Shown here piece after piece: positions 19,541 to 27,940 of a DNA stretch of 64,000 nt (positions within the stretch are counted from its first letter, which is position 1; each line of letters opens with the position of its first letter). Below the pieces are notes generated by a model. That model made no database searches and was not told the DNA's origin. It worked only from the letters and a program-made list of their open reading frames with translations. A program made the translations under genes and the position numbers. The DNA lies in contig NZ_BSPQ01000004.1 in the NCBI RefSeq assembly GCF_030161115.1, forward strand, positions 175,140 to 239,139, read 5' to 3'. This stretch comes from Psychromonas marina. Its GTDB lineage: Bacteria; Pseudomonadota; Gammaproteobacteria; Enterobacterales; Psychromonadaceae.

Positions 19541-20584
19541 ATGACTTTATTGATAACCTATCTATTTATTGCCATCGGTGTTTCATTTTTGTGTTCTGTT
19601 TTGGAAGCTGTATTACTTTCAGTAACACCGACTTTTATCGCGCAGTTACAAAATAAAAAGCCGCGTCAGGCGAAAGTTTTGGCGAAAGTAAAAACAAAGT
19701 TAGATCAGTCAATTTCTAGTATATTAATCCTTAATACCTTTGCCCATACCATGGGTGCAGCTGGTGTCGGCGCTCAAGCTATTCGACTCTATGGAGAGCA
19801 GTGGGAAACGCTAATTGCATTTTTATTAACCCTCGCAATCTTATATTTTTCTGAAATTATCCCTAAAACAATTGGTGCTACATTTTGGAAACAGCTAGCC
19901 ATTCCATCTGCTTATATCATTACGCTTTTGATAAAACTGGTCTTTCCATTAGTTTGGTTGTCGACATTATTAACGCGCTTAATTAGTCGCGATAAAAAAA
20001 ATCTTATCAGTCGTGAGGAGGTATTAGCCTTTACTACGTTAAGTTATAAAGAGGGGGCGATTGCAACGCAGGAAAATAGGCTTGTAGAAAATATTTTAAA
20101 ATTACGAGAAACTAAAATAAAAGATATTTTAACCCCGCGAACAGTAATGCATGCGCTACCTGAACAATGTTCTGTTAAAGAGGCATTAGAGGCGGAAAAG
20201 ACCCAAAACTTTACCCGTATTCCTCTCTATGACAATGATGTTGATGATATAACCGGCATTATCATCAAAACGCAATTATATGAATCAGAGCGACAAGGGA
20301 TGGGGGAGCTATGCTTAAGTGAATTGAAGATGCCAATTCAGCGTATTTCAGAAAACTTTCCTGTTTTACAGTTGTTAGATCTCTTTATAAAGCGCCATGA
20401 ACATCTATTTTTAGTAGAAGATAGATTTGGGCAAACTGCTGGTGTGGTGACCTTGGAGGATGTGATCGAAACCCTGCTAGGTAGAGAGATTGTTGATGAA
20501 AGTGATCATGTGGAAGATTTACAGAAGTTTGCCAAACAAAATTACCGCGACAGGTTACGTAGTAAAAATATTAACAATACTTAA
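19541..20584 (+). CDS. CNNM/CorC-type transporter (DUF21 plus CBS domains)
   Basis: 347 residues, with GAGGTGG 10 bases before the ATG. The first ~180 residues form the DUF21/CNNM membrane domain with four hydrophobic segments and EIIPKTIGATF. Two CBS domains follow (about 205-320, with LTPRTVMHALPE and DRFGQTAGVVTLEDVIETLLG). The C-terminal CorC/HlyC transporter domain is missing, so it is the short form. Members are linked to Mg2+/Co2+ transport; the substrate here is an inference. Confidence 0.85.
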   Translation: MTLLITYLFIAIGVSFLCSVLEAVLLSVTPTFIAQLQNKKPRQAKVLAKVKTKLDQSISSILILNTFAHTMGAAGVGAQAIRLYGEQWETLIAFLLTLAILYFSEIIPKTIGATFWKQLAIPSAYIITLLIKLVFPLVWLSTLLTRLISRDKKNLISREEVLAFTTLSYKEGAIATQENRLVENILKLRETKIKDILTPRTVMHALPEQCSVKEALEAEKTQNFTRIPLYDNDVDDITGIIIKTQLYESERQGMGELCLSELKMPIQRISENFPVLQLLDLFIKRHEHLFLVEDRFGQTAGVVTLEDVIETLLGREIVDESDHVEDLQKFAKQNYRDRLRSKNINNT

Positions 20585-20909
20585 CGAGACTGAATCTATC
20601 GTTTTTCAAAAAGCATGTGCATGACATTAGGTTAAATTAATCCCTACTCTTTACAATGTTATTAGGCGGCTTTATTATTTAGGTCGCTTAATAATCATTC
20701 AAAATAGTCACCAATAATAACTACCTCTTAATAAATAGTTCACTTATTAAACTGATAATCTATTTATTAAACTATTATAACTTGTAGTTCGGTTGCTGTT
20801 ACTATGTGATCTTGATCCCGTTATTGTCATACAATTATCCACACACCTATTTAGGCCTCTGCATTATTCGTTGAATGACTCATTGAATGTATGAACCTTG
20901 GAGTTACCA
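20585..20909. other. Intergenic region before the Bcr-type exporter
   Basis: 325 bases with no gene. It contains an imperfect stem-loop at about 20657-20692, right after the CBS gene. An AT-rich perfect 11-bp inverted repeat follows (20728-20738 with 20760-20770, TTAATAAATAG). There is also one exact DnaA-box 9-mer TTATCCACA (20835-20843). GGAG at 20900-20903 is the ribosome binding site of the next gene. Confidence 0.5.
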
Positions 20910-22112
20910 ATGCCTTCAAAACCGACACAACTCAGTTTTTTACTGATCGTTATTTTAGGTGCAATCTCAGCATTAACACCCTTTGCTATCGATATGTACC
21001 TGCCTGCAATGCCCTCAATTGCGAAGGAGTTTTCAGTTTCTGCAGGGGATATTCAAATTACATTAACAGCTTATATGGCTGGTTTTGCATTAGGGCAATT
21101 ACTTCATGGACCACTCGCTGATAGCTTTGGACGCAGACCAGTATTATTGACGGGGACGTTACTATTTACCTTAGCATCTATTTTAAGTGCGTTGGCACCG
21201 AGTATCGAGTTATTAACTTGGACGCGTGTTGCACAAGGTTTTGCTGGTGCAGCCGCTGCTGTGGTGATTCAAGCAATTGTGCGCGATATGTTTGAAAAGG
21301 AAGAGTTTGCACGCACCATGTCATTTATTGTATTAGTCATGACACTTGCGCCACTTATCGCACCATTATTAGGCGGTTATATGGCAGTGTGGTTTGGTTG
21401 GCGCTCTATTTTTTGGTTGATCGCGCTGATTGCACTATTAGTGATTGCTGCGATTGTTATAAAAATTCCTGAAACACTAGCAGTCGAAAAACGTCAACCA
21501 TTTAGGGTACGATCAGTACTTTATAATTACAGATCAATAGTAAAGAGTGCAGATGCAATGTTGTTAATTTTAACCGGTGCGCTGTCATTTTCAGGTATGT
21601 TTGCCTTTTTAACCGCCGGTTCATTTGTGTATGTTGAGTTGCATGGTGTGCCTATTGAGCATGTTGGTTATCTATTTGGTCTGAATGTTGTTTCGATGAT
21701 GGTGATGACAGTGGTTAATGGGCGTTTAGTACGTCTGAAAGGTTCGCAGTGGATGTTAAGTTTAGGGTTGAGTATACAGCTTGTCGCTGGGGTTTTATTA
21801 TTAACTGGGCAGTTGTTCGATTTAGGGCTTTGGGGCGTGGTAATACCTATCATGTTATACACCAGTTCTATCTCAACCGTAGGTAGTAATTCGATGGCTA
21901 TTCTTTTAAGTGATTACCCGAGTATTGCAGGCACAGCCTCCTCATTAGCAGGTACATTACGCTTTGGTTTAGGTGGGGTTGCTGCGGCAATCATTGCATT
22001 TCTTCCGGCGACATCAAGTTGGCCAATGGTCGCAGTTATCTGTAGCTGTGCGGTGTTATCAATTGTTTGTTTATTGCTTAGAAATAAAAAACAGCGCGCT
22101 ATCAGTGCATAG
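20910..22112 (+). CDS. Bcr/CflA family multidrug efflux MFS transporter
   Basis: 400 residues from the ATG at 20910, six bases after GGAG. A TTG at 20898 that is also in frame overlaps the ribosome binding site and is rejected. Twelve hydrophobic segments. Family marks are LTPFAIDMYLPAMPSIAKEF in the first helix, GFALGQLLHGPLADSFGRRPVL (motif A) and ARVAQGFAGAAAAVVIQAIVRD-like motif B/C. Drug/H+ antiport is known for Bcr (bicyclomycin, sulfonamides) and CflA; the substrate here is unknown. Confidence 0.88.
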   Translation: MPSKPTQLSFLLIVILGAISALTPFAIDMYLPAMPSIAKEFSVSAGDIQITLTAYMAGFALGQLLHGPLADSFGRRPVLLTGTLLFTLASILSALAPSIELLTWTRVAQGFAGAAAAVVIQAIVRDMFEKEEFARTMSFIVLVMTLAPLIAPLLGGYMAVWFGWRSIFWLIALIALLVIAAIVIKIPETLAVEKRQPFRVRSVLYNYRSIVKSADAMLLILTGALSFSGMFAFLTAGSFVYVELHGVPIEHVGYLFGLNVVSMMVMTVVNGRLVRLKGSQWMLSLGLSIQLVAGVLLLTGQLFDLGLWGVVIPIMLYTSSISTVGSNSMAILLSDYPSIAGTASSLAGTLRFGLGGVAAAIIAFLPATSSWPMVAVICSCAVLSIVCLLLRNKKQRAISA

Positions 22113-22124
22113 CTTAGTTAGTAA

Positions 22125-22164
22125 AAAGCCATTAATTTAATCGAAAATTAATGGCTTTGTGTTT
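22125..22164. terminator. Bidirectional terminator between exporter and ntrC
   Basis: AAAGCCATTAATTT (22125-22138) pairs perfectly with 22145-22158. GTGTTTTA follows on the plus strand, and on the minus strand the stem runs into TTTTTAC. The flanking genes converge here. Confidence 0.8.
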
Positions 22165-22185
22165 TATCTTTTAGCTCATTAATCG

Positions 22186-23589
22186 TTAACCTAGGCCAAA
22201 CTCTTTTAATTTACGGGTTAACGTATTTCTTCCCCAGCCTAATAACTTGGCTGCTTCCTGTTTTTTACCGTCGGTAAATTGTAAGGCAGTTTTAAGCATT
22301 ATTTTTTCAAATTCAGGCAGTGCTTCACTGAGAATATCTTGCTCGCCTTGCTTTAGCGCTGTTAATGTCCACTGCTGTAAATTCTTCTGCCAGAGTGGTG
22401 TTTCACTGTCGTTACTTTGTGTTTCTTGAGCGCCAAGTTCTGGTGGAAGATCATTGATATGTACCTCTTGACCACTTGCCATCACAGTCAACCAGCGACA
22501 GATGTTTTCTAGTTGACGAACGTTACCGGGCCAAGGCAGCATGCTTAGGTACTCTTTGGTCTCTTCTGTGAGCATTTTGCTTTCAACATTTAACTCGGCA
22601 GCAATGTTATGCAAGAAATGTTGTGCTAATAAGCTGATATCTTCTCGGCGTTCTTTCAATGCGGGTATTTGCAGGCGAATCACATTTAATCGATGAAATA
22701 GATCTTCTCGAAAATCTCCTGATTCTACTTTTTGTTCTAGGTTTTGGTGGGTTGCTGCGATGATACGCACATCAACCTTAATACCTTGGTGACCACCCAC
22801 ACGATAGAATTGACCATCTGCTAAAACACGTAATAAACGTGTTTGAACATCAAGTGGCATATCACCAATTTCATCTAGAAATAGCGTACCGCCATCAGCT
22901 TGCTCAAAACGCCCTTGACGGTTAGCGGCCGCACCAGTGAATGAACCTTTTTCATGACCAAATAACTCTGCTTCAATCAATTCGCGTGGGATCGCCGCCA
23001 TATTAAGTGCGATAAAGGTATTGTCTTTACGCGGGCTATGTTTATGCAGTGCTTGAGCAACTAACTCTTTACCGGTACCAGATTGACCATTGATCAGTAC
23101 GCTCATACTAGATCGAGATAAGCGACCAATAACACGAAACACTTCTTGCATCGCTGGGGCTTCACCAATAATTTCAGGTGTAGCAACAAGCTGACTCACT
23201 GGCTTTTTTGCTTGTTTAAGCTCTAAACTGTGGTTGATAGCGCGTTGGATGAGCGCCGTTGCTTCATGAATATCAAAGGGTTTAGGCAGATACTCAAAGG
23301 CGCCACTTTGATAGGCATTAACGGCACTGTCTAAGTCGCTGTGTGCCGTCATGATGATAATCGGAATCGTTGGAAAACGTTGGTGTATTTTTTCCATCAA
23401 CGCTAAGCCATCGATACCGGGCATACGCACATCAGAAATTATTACCTCCGGCTGTTCAATTTGTAATTGCTGCCATAGGCACTCACCATCAGGGAAACTA
23501 GCATGGTTGATATTGTTGCTTTTTAGGGTGCGCTCTAATACCCAACGAATAGCATGATCATCATCGACGATCCAAGCGGTAGTAGTCAT
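22186..23589 (-). CDS. ntrC: Nitrogen regulation response regulator NtrC
   Basis: 467 residues. Receiver domain with phosphoacceptor Asp53 in VIISDVRMPGIDG. AAA+ domain with Walker A GQSGTGKE, the sigma54-contact loop GSFTGA (a serine variant of GAFTGA) and GTLFLDEIGDMP for Walker B. The C-terminal Fis-type HTH is KKQEAAKLLGWGRNTLTRKL. It activates sigma54 promoters under nitrogen limitation, and the sites upstream of glnA and glnN in this window are its probable local targets. It lies 12 bases after ntrB. Confidence 0.96.
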   Translation of the reverse strand: MTTTAWIVDDDHAIRWVLERTLKSNNINHASFPDGECLWQQLQIEQPEVIISDVRMPGIDGLALMEKIHQRFPTIPIIIMTAHSDLDSAVNAYQSGAFEYLPKPFDIHEATALIQRAINHSLELKQAKKPVSQLVATPEIIGEAPAMQEVFRVIGRLSRSSMSVLINGQSGTGKELVAQALHKHSPRKDNTFIALNMAAIPRELIEAELFGHEKGSFTGAAANRQGRFEQADGGTLFLDEIGDMPLDVQTRLLRVLADGQFYRVGGHQGIKVDVRIIAATHQNLEQKVESGDFREDLFHRLNVIRLQIPALKERREDISLLAQHFLHNIAAELNVESKMLTEETKEYLSMLPWPGNVRQLENICRWLTVMASGQEVHINDLPPELGAQETQSNDSETPLWQKNLQQWTLTALKQGEQDILSEALPEFEKIMLKTALQFTDGKKQEAAKLLGWGRNTLTRKLKEFGLG

Positions 23590-23601
23590 TTTTGATCCTA
23601 A

Positions 23602-24672
23602 TTATAATTTCATGGGGAGATAGATAGAGAATTCAGTGTGCCCAACGGTGCTGTGGCATTCAATGCGTCCATGGTGCTGCTTAATAAGCTCCTGGGCGAT
23701 AGACAAACCTAATCCAGTACCATCACTTTTACCTGTAACCATCGGGTAGAAAAGAGTATCTTTAAGATGTTTTGGAATACCTGAACCATTGTCGATAACT
23801 TTAATTTCAACGGCTAATTTTTGTGGTACGCCATTGATAGTCACTTGATGTGCTGTGCGTGTACGTAGCGTTATTTCAGAGCCTTGTTTCACATCGGGGA
23901 TCAGTGCTTGTACCGCATTTTGGACGATATTTAAAAATGCCTGTAATAGTTGGTCAGACTGCATCTCAAAATCAGGAATACTTGGGTCATAATCAAGTTT
24001 AATATTGATAAAATCAGGTAGGTCTAGGCAAACTAATTGACGCACTTTTTCCAAAACGGAATGGATATTATCCATTTTCCGTTCACCCATTTTCTGGGGG
24101 CCTAATAAACGGTTTACTAATGCACTTAATCGGTCAGCTTGTTCAATAATAATTTGCGTGAACTCTTTCAGTTCAGGGGAAGGCAGTTCACTTTCTAAAA
24201 GTTGTGCGGCACCACGTAATCCACCTAAGGGATTTTTTATCTCATGGGCAAGACCACGCACTAAATCTTGGGCTGCTTTTTGTTGATGTTCTTGATAATG
24301 TACTTGGCTTAATTTACGTTGTTGCTCAATACAGCGCATCTCAATGATGACATAAGCACAGCCTTCAAAAGAAAGGTGTGTTGCACTTAAGTTAATCACG
24401 AGTGGTTGAGCATCAACCAGTAGTGTGACCTCATTTTCATTAAACGCCCCTTTGTCTTTAAATACTTGCTCGATAGTAACAGGACTAAAATGATAGTGAG
24501 TAGCTAGTTGTTGTAAGCTTTGTTGAGAAAGACGCTGACAGCTTTGTGAAAGCAGTAACTCACTGGCGGGGTTTGCATAACTGAGTTTCAGCGATTCATC
24601 AATAATCACAAAGGCGGTATTTGCCTCTTCGATAATGGCCAGAGGAAAGCCATGGGGTAATTTTGTGAGCAT
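23602..24672 (-). CDS. ntrB: Nitrogen regulation sensor kinase/phosphatase NtrB
   Basis: 356 residues, cytoplasmic. The PAS domain occupies about residues 10-120. The H-box is RGLAHEIKNPLGGLRGAAQLL, the N-box is FLNIVQNAVQAL, and the G boxes are DNGSGIP and [10 protein letters not shown]. In the known pathway it phosphorylates or dephosphorylates NtrC according to PII (GlnB) state. It lies 11 bases after the DUF4124 gene and 12 bases before ntrC, so the three form one transcript. Confidence 0.95.
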   Translation of the reverse strand: MLTKLPHGFPLAIIEEANTAFVIIDESLKLSYANPASELLLSQSCQRLSQQSLQQLATHYHFSPVTIEQVFKDKGAFNENEVTLLVDAQPLVINLSATHLSFEGCAYVIIEMRCIEQQRKLSQVHYQEHQQKAAQDLVRGLAHEIKNPLGGLRGAAQLLESELPSPELKEFTQIIIEQADRLSALVNRLLGPQKMGERKMDNIHSVLEKVRQLVCLDLPDFINIKLDYDPSIPDFEMQSDQLLQAFLNIVQNAVQALIPDVKQGSEITLRTRTAHQVTINGVPQKLAVEIKVIDNGSGIPKHLKDTLFYPMVTGKSDGTGLGLSIAQELIKQHHGRIECHSTVGHTEFSIYLPMKL

Positions 24673-24683
24673 TTTTCCTACTA

Positions 24684-25250
24684 TTATTTTATAACTGCAC
24701 GCACTTGCGATTTAATTGATGCGCGTTGCAAATGCACAGTAACGACCTGTGTTTTTGCTAATACTGTTCCATCTTCATCTAATAGTTCAACCTGCACTTG
24801 GTGCGTTCCGCGATCAATATTCTGAGCTCGGATGGCGGGTGATATTTGTGGAGAGCCAAGTTTTTTACCATCTAAATAGAGTTGTAATGTGTGTGCATTC
24901 TCTTTTTCAGGTTGTATTGCAACATGAATATTGATGGTGCCTTCATTACTGCGTAACGGCGCATCATTCTCTGGTGAGGTGATTGTCGCTTGGTAATTTA
25001 TTATCTCTTGCTCATCTTCACTATCGATAGAAAGTTGGTTAGCTATAGCGTCATTTTGATCATTTCCAGGTCCATTGACCGGCACTAAATTGATCTCTTT
25101 TACATCTAGTTCTTCTGTACCCGGTATCGCAGTATCAGAAAAATGTACCTTTCCATTTTCATCAACCCAATGGTAAATTTTCATCTCAGCAGTTGCCAGT
25201 GATGAAAAAAGGTAAAGCAACGTAGACACAAATAATAGAGATAATTTCAT
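24684..25250 (-). CDS. DUF4124 domain periplasmic protein
   Basis: 188 residues. A signal peptide (LSLLFVSTLLYLFSSLATA) leads into the DUF4124 motif YHWVDENGKVHFSDTAIPG. The C-terminal half has a beta-sandwich look (IHVAIQPEKENAHTLQLYLDGK). A gene of this family is often found between glnA and ntrB in gammaproteobacteria; its function is not known. It probably heads the transcript with ntrB and ntrC, because two strong hairpins separate it from glnN. Confidence 0.82.
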   Translation of the reverse strand: MKLSLLFVSTLLYLFSSLATAEMKIYHWVDENGKVHFSDTAIPGTEELDVKEINLVPVNGPGNDQNDAIANQLSIDSEDEQEIINYQATITSPENDAPLRSNEGTINIHVAIQPEKENAHTLQLYLDGKKLGSPQISPAIRAQNIDRGTHQVQVELLDEDGTVLAKTQVVTVHLQRASIKSQVRAVIK

Positions 25251-25397
25251 AGTGTTAAACCTTAAGCTAAATAGATTTAAGTGTGAGCCATGAACTTGGT
25301 TTAGGCAATAAAAGAATCATTATGTAAACGAAGCTGTGCTAAAAATGTTAATCCTTAGCCAATATCAATAATTAATCATTAATATAATGATTAATTT

Positions 25398-25450
25398 TTT
25401 TTTATCTCTATGAATACTAGCGAGTTGCTAATACTCATAGAGATAAAAAA
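25398..25450. terminator. Long symmetric hairpin upstream of the DUF4124 gene
   Basis: Arms 25398-25413 (TTTTTTATCTCTATGA) and 25435-25450 are exact complements. The loop holds a smaller TAGC/GCTA pairing. A/T runs on both sides make it a terminator on either strand, and for glnN it is the second hairpin met by polymerase. Confidence 0.65.
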
Positions 25451-25457
25451 CATCAAA

Positions 25458-25492
25458 CTAGCAAGCCGCGGAGAATGTCCACTTCTTGCTAG
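25458..25492 (-). terminator. Terminator after glnN
   Basis: On the minus strand CTAGCAAG and CTTGCTAG (25485-25492 and 25458-25465) form a stem just after the glnN stop. The T-rich stretch at 25445-25450 follows. Confidence 0.6.
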
Positions 25493-25504
25493 CTTTAGTC
25501 GCTA

Positions 25505-27676
25505 TTATTTAATAAATAACATTTCTGAGTACTTAGGTAGCGGCCATAATTCATCTGCTACTAATAACTCAAGCGCATCAGCGTGAGCACGGACTTCAGT
25601 CATTAGCGGGCAAAGAACATCTGCACTATGACGCATATGTGCTTCCGCATCAGCGAAATCATGTTTAACCACTTCAGCTTCAAGTTTAGTAACTGTTACT
25701 AATAAACCATTTGCATGTTCAACGATCTCTTTAGTTACCGTCGGGTTTAAATCAAGACCTAAACCAGATAGTGATGAAGATGCGTGCGTTAGCTCTGATA
25801 AGTAAGAGATAGCGGCAGGATAAATTTTAGTTTTAGCGATATCACTTGTTAATTTTGCTTCAACTTCAATTGCTAGGTTGTATTGTTCAGCGTAAACCTC
25901 GTAGCGACTTTCTAATTCCACTGGAGATAAAACGCCGGTGCTTTCAAATAACTTAACAATATCAGCAGACATTAAATGCGGTAGTGCATCAGCTGTTGTA
26001 GGAATATTTAATAAGCCACGCTCTTCAACAGCGGCTTTATGCCACTCTTCAGAATATCCGTCACCACCAAAGATAGCATTACCATGTAATTCAACTAGCT
26101 CTTTTAATACAGTGATAACAGCTGCTGTTTGATCTTGAGTTGTTAGTGCAGCTTCTAATTTTTCAGCGATCCAGTTTAATGAATCAGCAAGCATTGTGTT
26201 CATTGCTACTAATGGGCCAGAAACTGATTGCTCAGAACCAACAGCACGGAACTCAAAACGGTTACCCGTAAATGCAAACGGAGAAGTACGGTTACGATCG
26301 CCTGGATCACGGTCAAAATTAAGGATTTGAGAAAGACCAAGGTCCATCTCGCCGCCGTCAGTACAACCTGTAAGTTTACCCGTTTTGATCTCTTCAAATA
26401 CTTTTTCTAATTGGTCACCTAAGTAAACAGAAAGAATTGCAGGTGGCGCTTCATTAGCACCTAAACGATGGTCATTACCAGCAGAAGCGATAACCGCACG
26501 TAATAAAGGACCGTATTTATGTACACCACGGATAACCGCGCCACAGAATAATAGGAACTGTAAGTTCTCGTGTGGTGTTTTACCTGGGTCTAGTAAGTTA
26601 CCTTGTGTGCTGTTACCAACAGACCAGTTAACGTGTTTACCTGAACCGTTTACGCCAGCAAATGGTTTTTCATGTAACAAACATAAGAAGCCGTGTTCTT
26701 TAGCTGTTTTCTTCATGATCGTCATAAGAAGTTGTTGCTGATCGGCACCAACGTTCGCTGCGCCGTAATAAGGTGCAATTTCGAATTGACCAGGTGCTAC
26801 TTCGTTATGATGCGTTTTAGCTGGAATGCCTAATTTGTATAATTGGTCTTCAAAGTCTTGCATGAATACTTGAACGCGCGGTGGGATTGCACCAAAGTAG
26901 TGATCATCAAACTGTTGGCCTTTAGCAGGTGCTGCACCAAAAAGGGTACGACCAGCTAATAACAGATCAGGACGCGCATTTGCGAAGTTCTCATCGACTA
27001 AGAAGTACTCTTGCTCTGGACCACAGCTTGAATTCAAGTCTGCAATGTCAGTCTCACCCATTAATGATAATACTTTTTGTGCAGCTTCATTCATTGCTGA
27101 GTTAGAGCGTAGTAATGGAATTTTTTTATCTAGTGCTTCACCAGTCCAAGACATGAATACACTTGGAATCATTAATGTTGCGCCGTTAGCAGTGTGTTGA
27201 ATGTACACTGGGCTTGTTGGATCCCATGCGGTATAACCACGCGCTGCGTTAGTCATACGTAAGCTACCATTAGGGAAAGATGAACCATCTGGTTCGCCTT
27301 TAATTAATAGGCTGCCTGTGAATTCGTTTATCGCATTACCGTCAGAGTTAGTCAGGATGAATGCATCATGTTTTTCAGCTGTGATGTTAGTCATCGGGTA
27401 AAAAACGTGAGAGAAGAATTTTGCGCCTTTTGATAAAGCCCAATCTTTCATCGCTGCTGCCACAATATCTGCAGTAGAGTTATCTAGTGCTACGCCTGTT
27501 TGAACCGTCTTTTTAATCGCTTTAAAAGCATTTTTAGATAGCGCGTCTTCCATTTTTTGCAAATTGAAAACATCATTTGCCCAAATTTGACTTAGCGGTT
27601 TAGTCTGAGCGACCTCTTTTGGTGCACGGTTAGTAATTTGTTCAATTGCTTGAAGGCGGACTTGATTTCCACTCAT
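25505..27676 (-). CDS. glnN: Glutamine synthetase type III
   Basis: 723 residues, the length class of GSIII (about 700-730) and far longer than GSI (about 470). GSIII features include the N-terminal extension (QVRLQAIEQITNRAPKEVAQTKPLSQIWANDVFNL), FFSHVFYPMTNITAEKHDAFI, DLNSSCGPEQEYFLVDENF, KTHHNEVAPGQFEIAPYYGAANVGADQQQL and NGSGKHVNWSVG. GSIII has no adenylylation tyrosine and assembles as a dodecamer. It makes glutamine from glutamate, NH3 and ATP. It has its own sigma54 promoter (27763-27779) and is insulated by terminators on both sides. It is an unusual insertion into the glnA-DUF4124-ntrB-ntrC order. Confidence 0.95.
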   Translation of the reverse strand: MSGNQVRLQAIEQITNRAPKEVAQTKPLSQIWANDVFNLQKMEDALSKNAFKAIKKTVQTGVALDNSTADIVAAAMKDWALSKGAKFFSHVFYPMTNITAEKHDAFILTNSDGNAINEFTGSLLIKGEPDGSSFPNGSLRMTNAARGYTAWDPTSPVYIQHTANGATLMIPSVFMSWTGEALDKKIPLLRSNSAMNEAAQKVLSLMGETDIADLNSSCGPEQEYFLVDENFANARPDLLLAGRTLFGAAPAKGQQFDDHYFGAIPPRVQVFMQDFEDQLYKLGIPAKTHHNEVAPGQFEIAPYYGAANVGADQQQLLMTIMKKTAKEHGFLCLLHEKPFAGVNGSGKHVNWSVGNSTQGNLLDPGKTPHENLQFLLFCGAVIRGVHKYGPLLRAVIASAGNDHRLGANEAPPAILSVYLGDQLEKVFEEIKTGKLTGCTDGGEMDLGLSQILNFDRDPGDRNRTSPFAFTGNRFEFRAVGSEQSVSGPLVAMNTMLADSLNWIAEKLEAALTTQDQTAAVITVLKELVELHGNAIFGGDGYSEEWHKAAVEERGLLNIPTTADALPHLMSADIVKLFESTGVLSPVELESRYEVYAEQYNLAIEVEAKLTSDIAKTKIYPAAISYLSELTHASSSLSGLGLDLNPTVTKEIVEHANGLLVTVTKLEAEVVKHDFADAEAHMRHSADVLCPLMTEVRAHADALELLVADELWPLPKYSEMLFIK

Positions 27677-27762
27677 GTTAAGGCTCCTTGCTTGCTGCGT
27701 ATAGTATTGTGGTTAGCGGCTTAGTAATTGTTAAGTGCTAATGAAATAATTCAATATGATTA

Positions 27763-27779
27763 AGCAAGATGGGTGCCAA
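27763..27779 (-). promoter_or_regulatory. Sigma54 promoter of glnN
   Basis: Read on the minus strand, TTGGCACCCATCTTGCT matches the sigma54 consensus YTGGCAC-N5-TTGCW at every specified base of both elements, with GG and GC at the required 10-base spacing. The predicted start near 27752 leaves a leader of about 75 bases before the glnN ATG. Confidence 0.8.
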
Positions 27780-27801
27780 AATGTAAAGTGTGGTTAGGGA
27801 T

Positions 27802-27825
27802 ACCTGAATTTAGCCTCTTTCAGGT
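27802..27825. promoter_or_regulatory. Dyad upstream of the glnN promoter
   Basis: ACCTGAA-N10-TTCAGGT has perfect 7-base arms and is centred about 60 bases upstream of the predicted glnN start. It does not resemble the NtrC consensus TGCACC-N5-GGTGCA, so the binding factor is unknown. Confidence 0.3.
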
Positions 27826-27883
27826 GTGGAAAGTCGTTATTTTATTGCTTACACGAAGTGTCATAATATTAAAAAATAGGCAA

Positions 27884-27911
27884 TAAAAAGGGCCGCATAG
27901 AGCGACCCTTT
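27884..27911 (-). terminator. Terminator after glnA
   Basis: On the minus strand AAAGGGTCGC pairs with GCGGCCCTTT (one G-T pair) around TCTAT and continues into TTTATTG. It separates glnA from glnN. Confidence 0.7.
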
Positions 27912-27940
27912 AGAGATTAAACCGGTATTAACAGCTTAGA

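Noticed and set aside
20835..20843. Exact DnaA box upstream of the Bcr-type exporter as a replication signal
   Set aside because: A single 9-mer can occur by chance in a window of this size. There is no cluster and no origin-type context.
22186..23589. NtrC GAFTGA loop with Ser (GSFTGA) as a sign of lost sigma54 activation
   Set aside because: Serine at this position occurs in functional sigma54 activators, and every other motif is intact.
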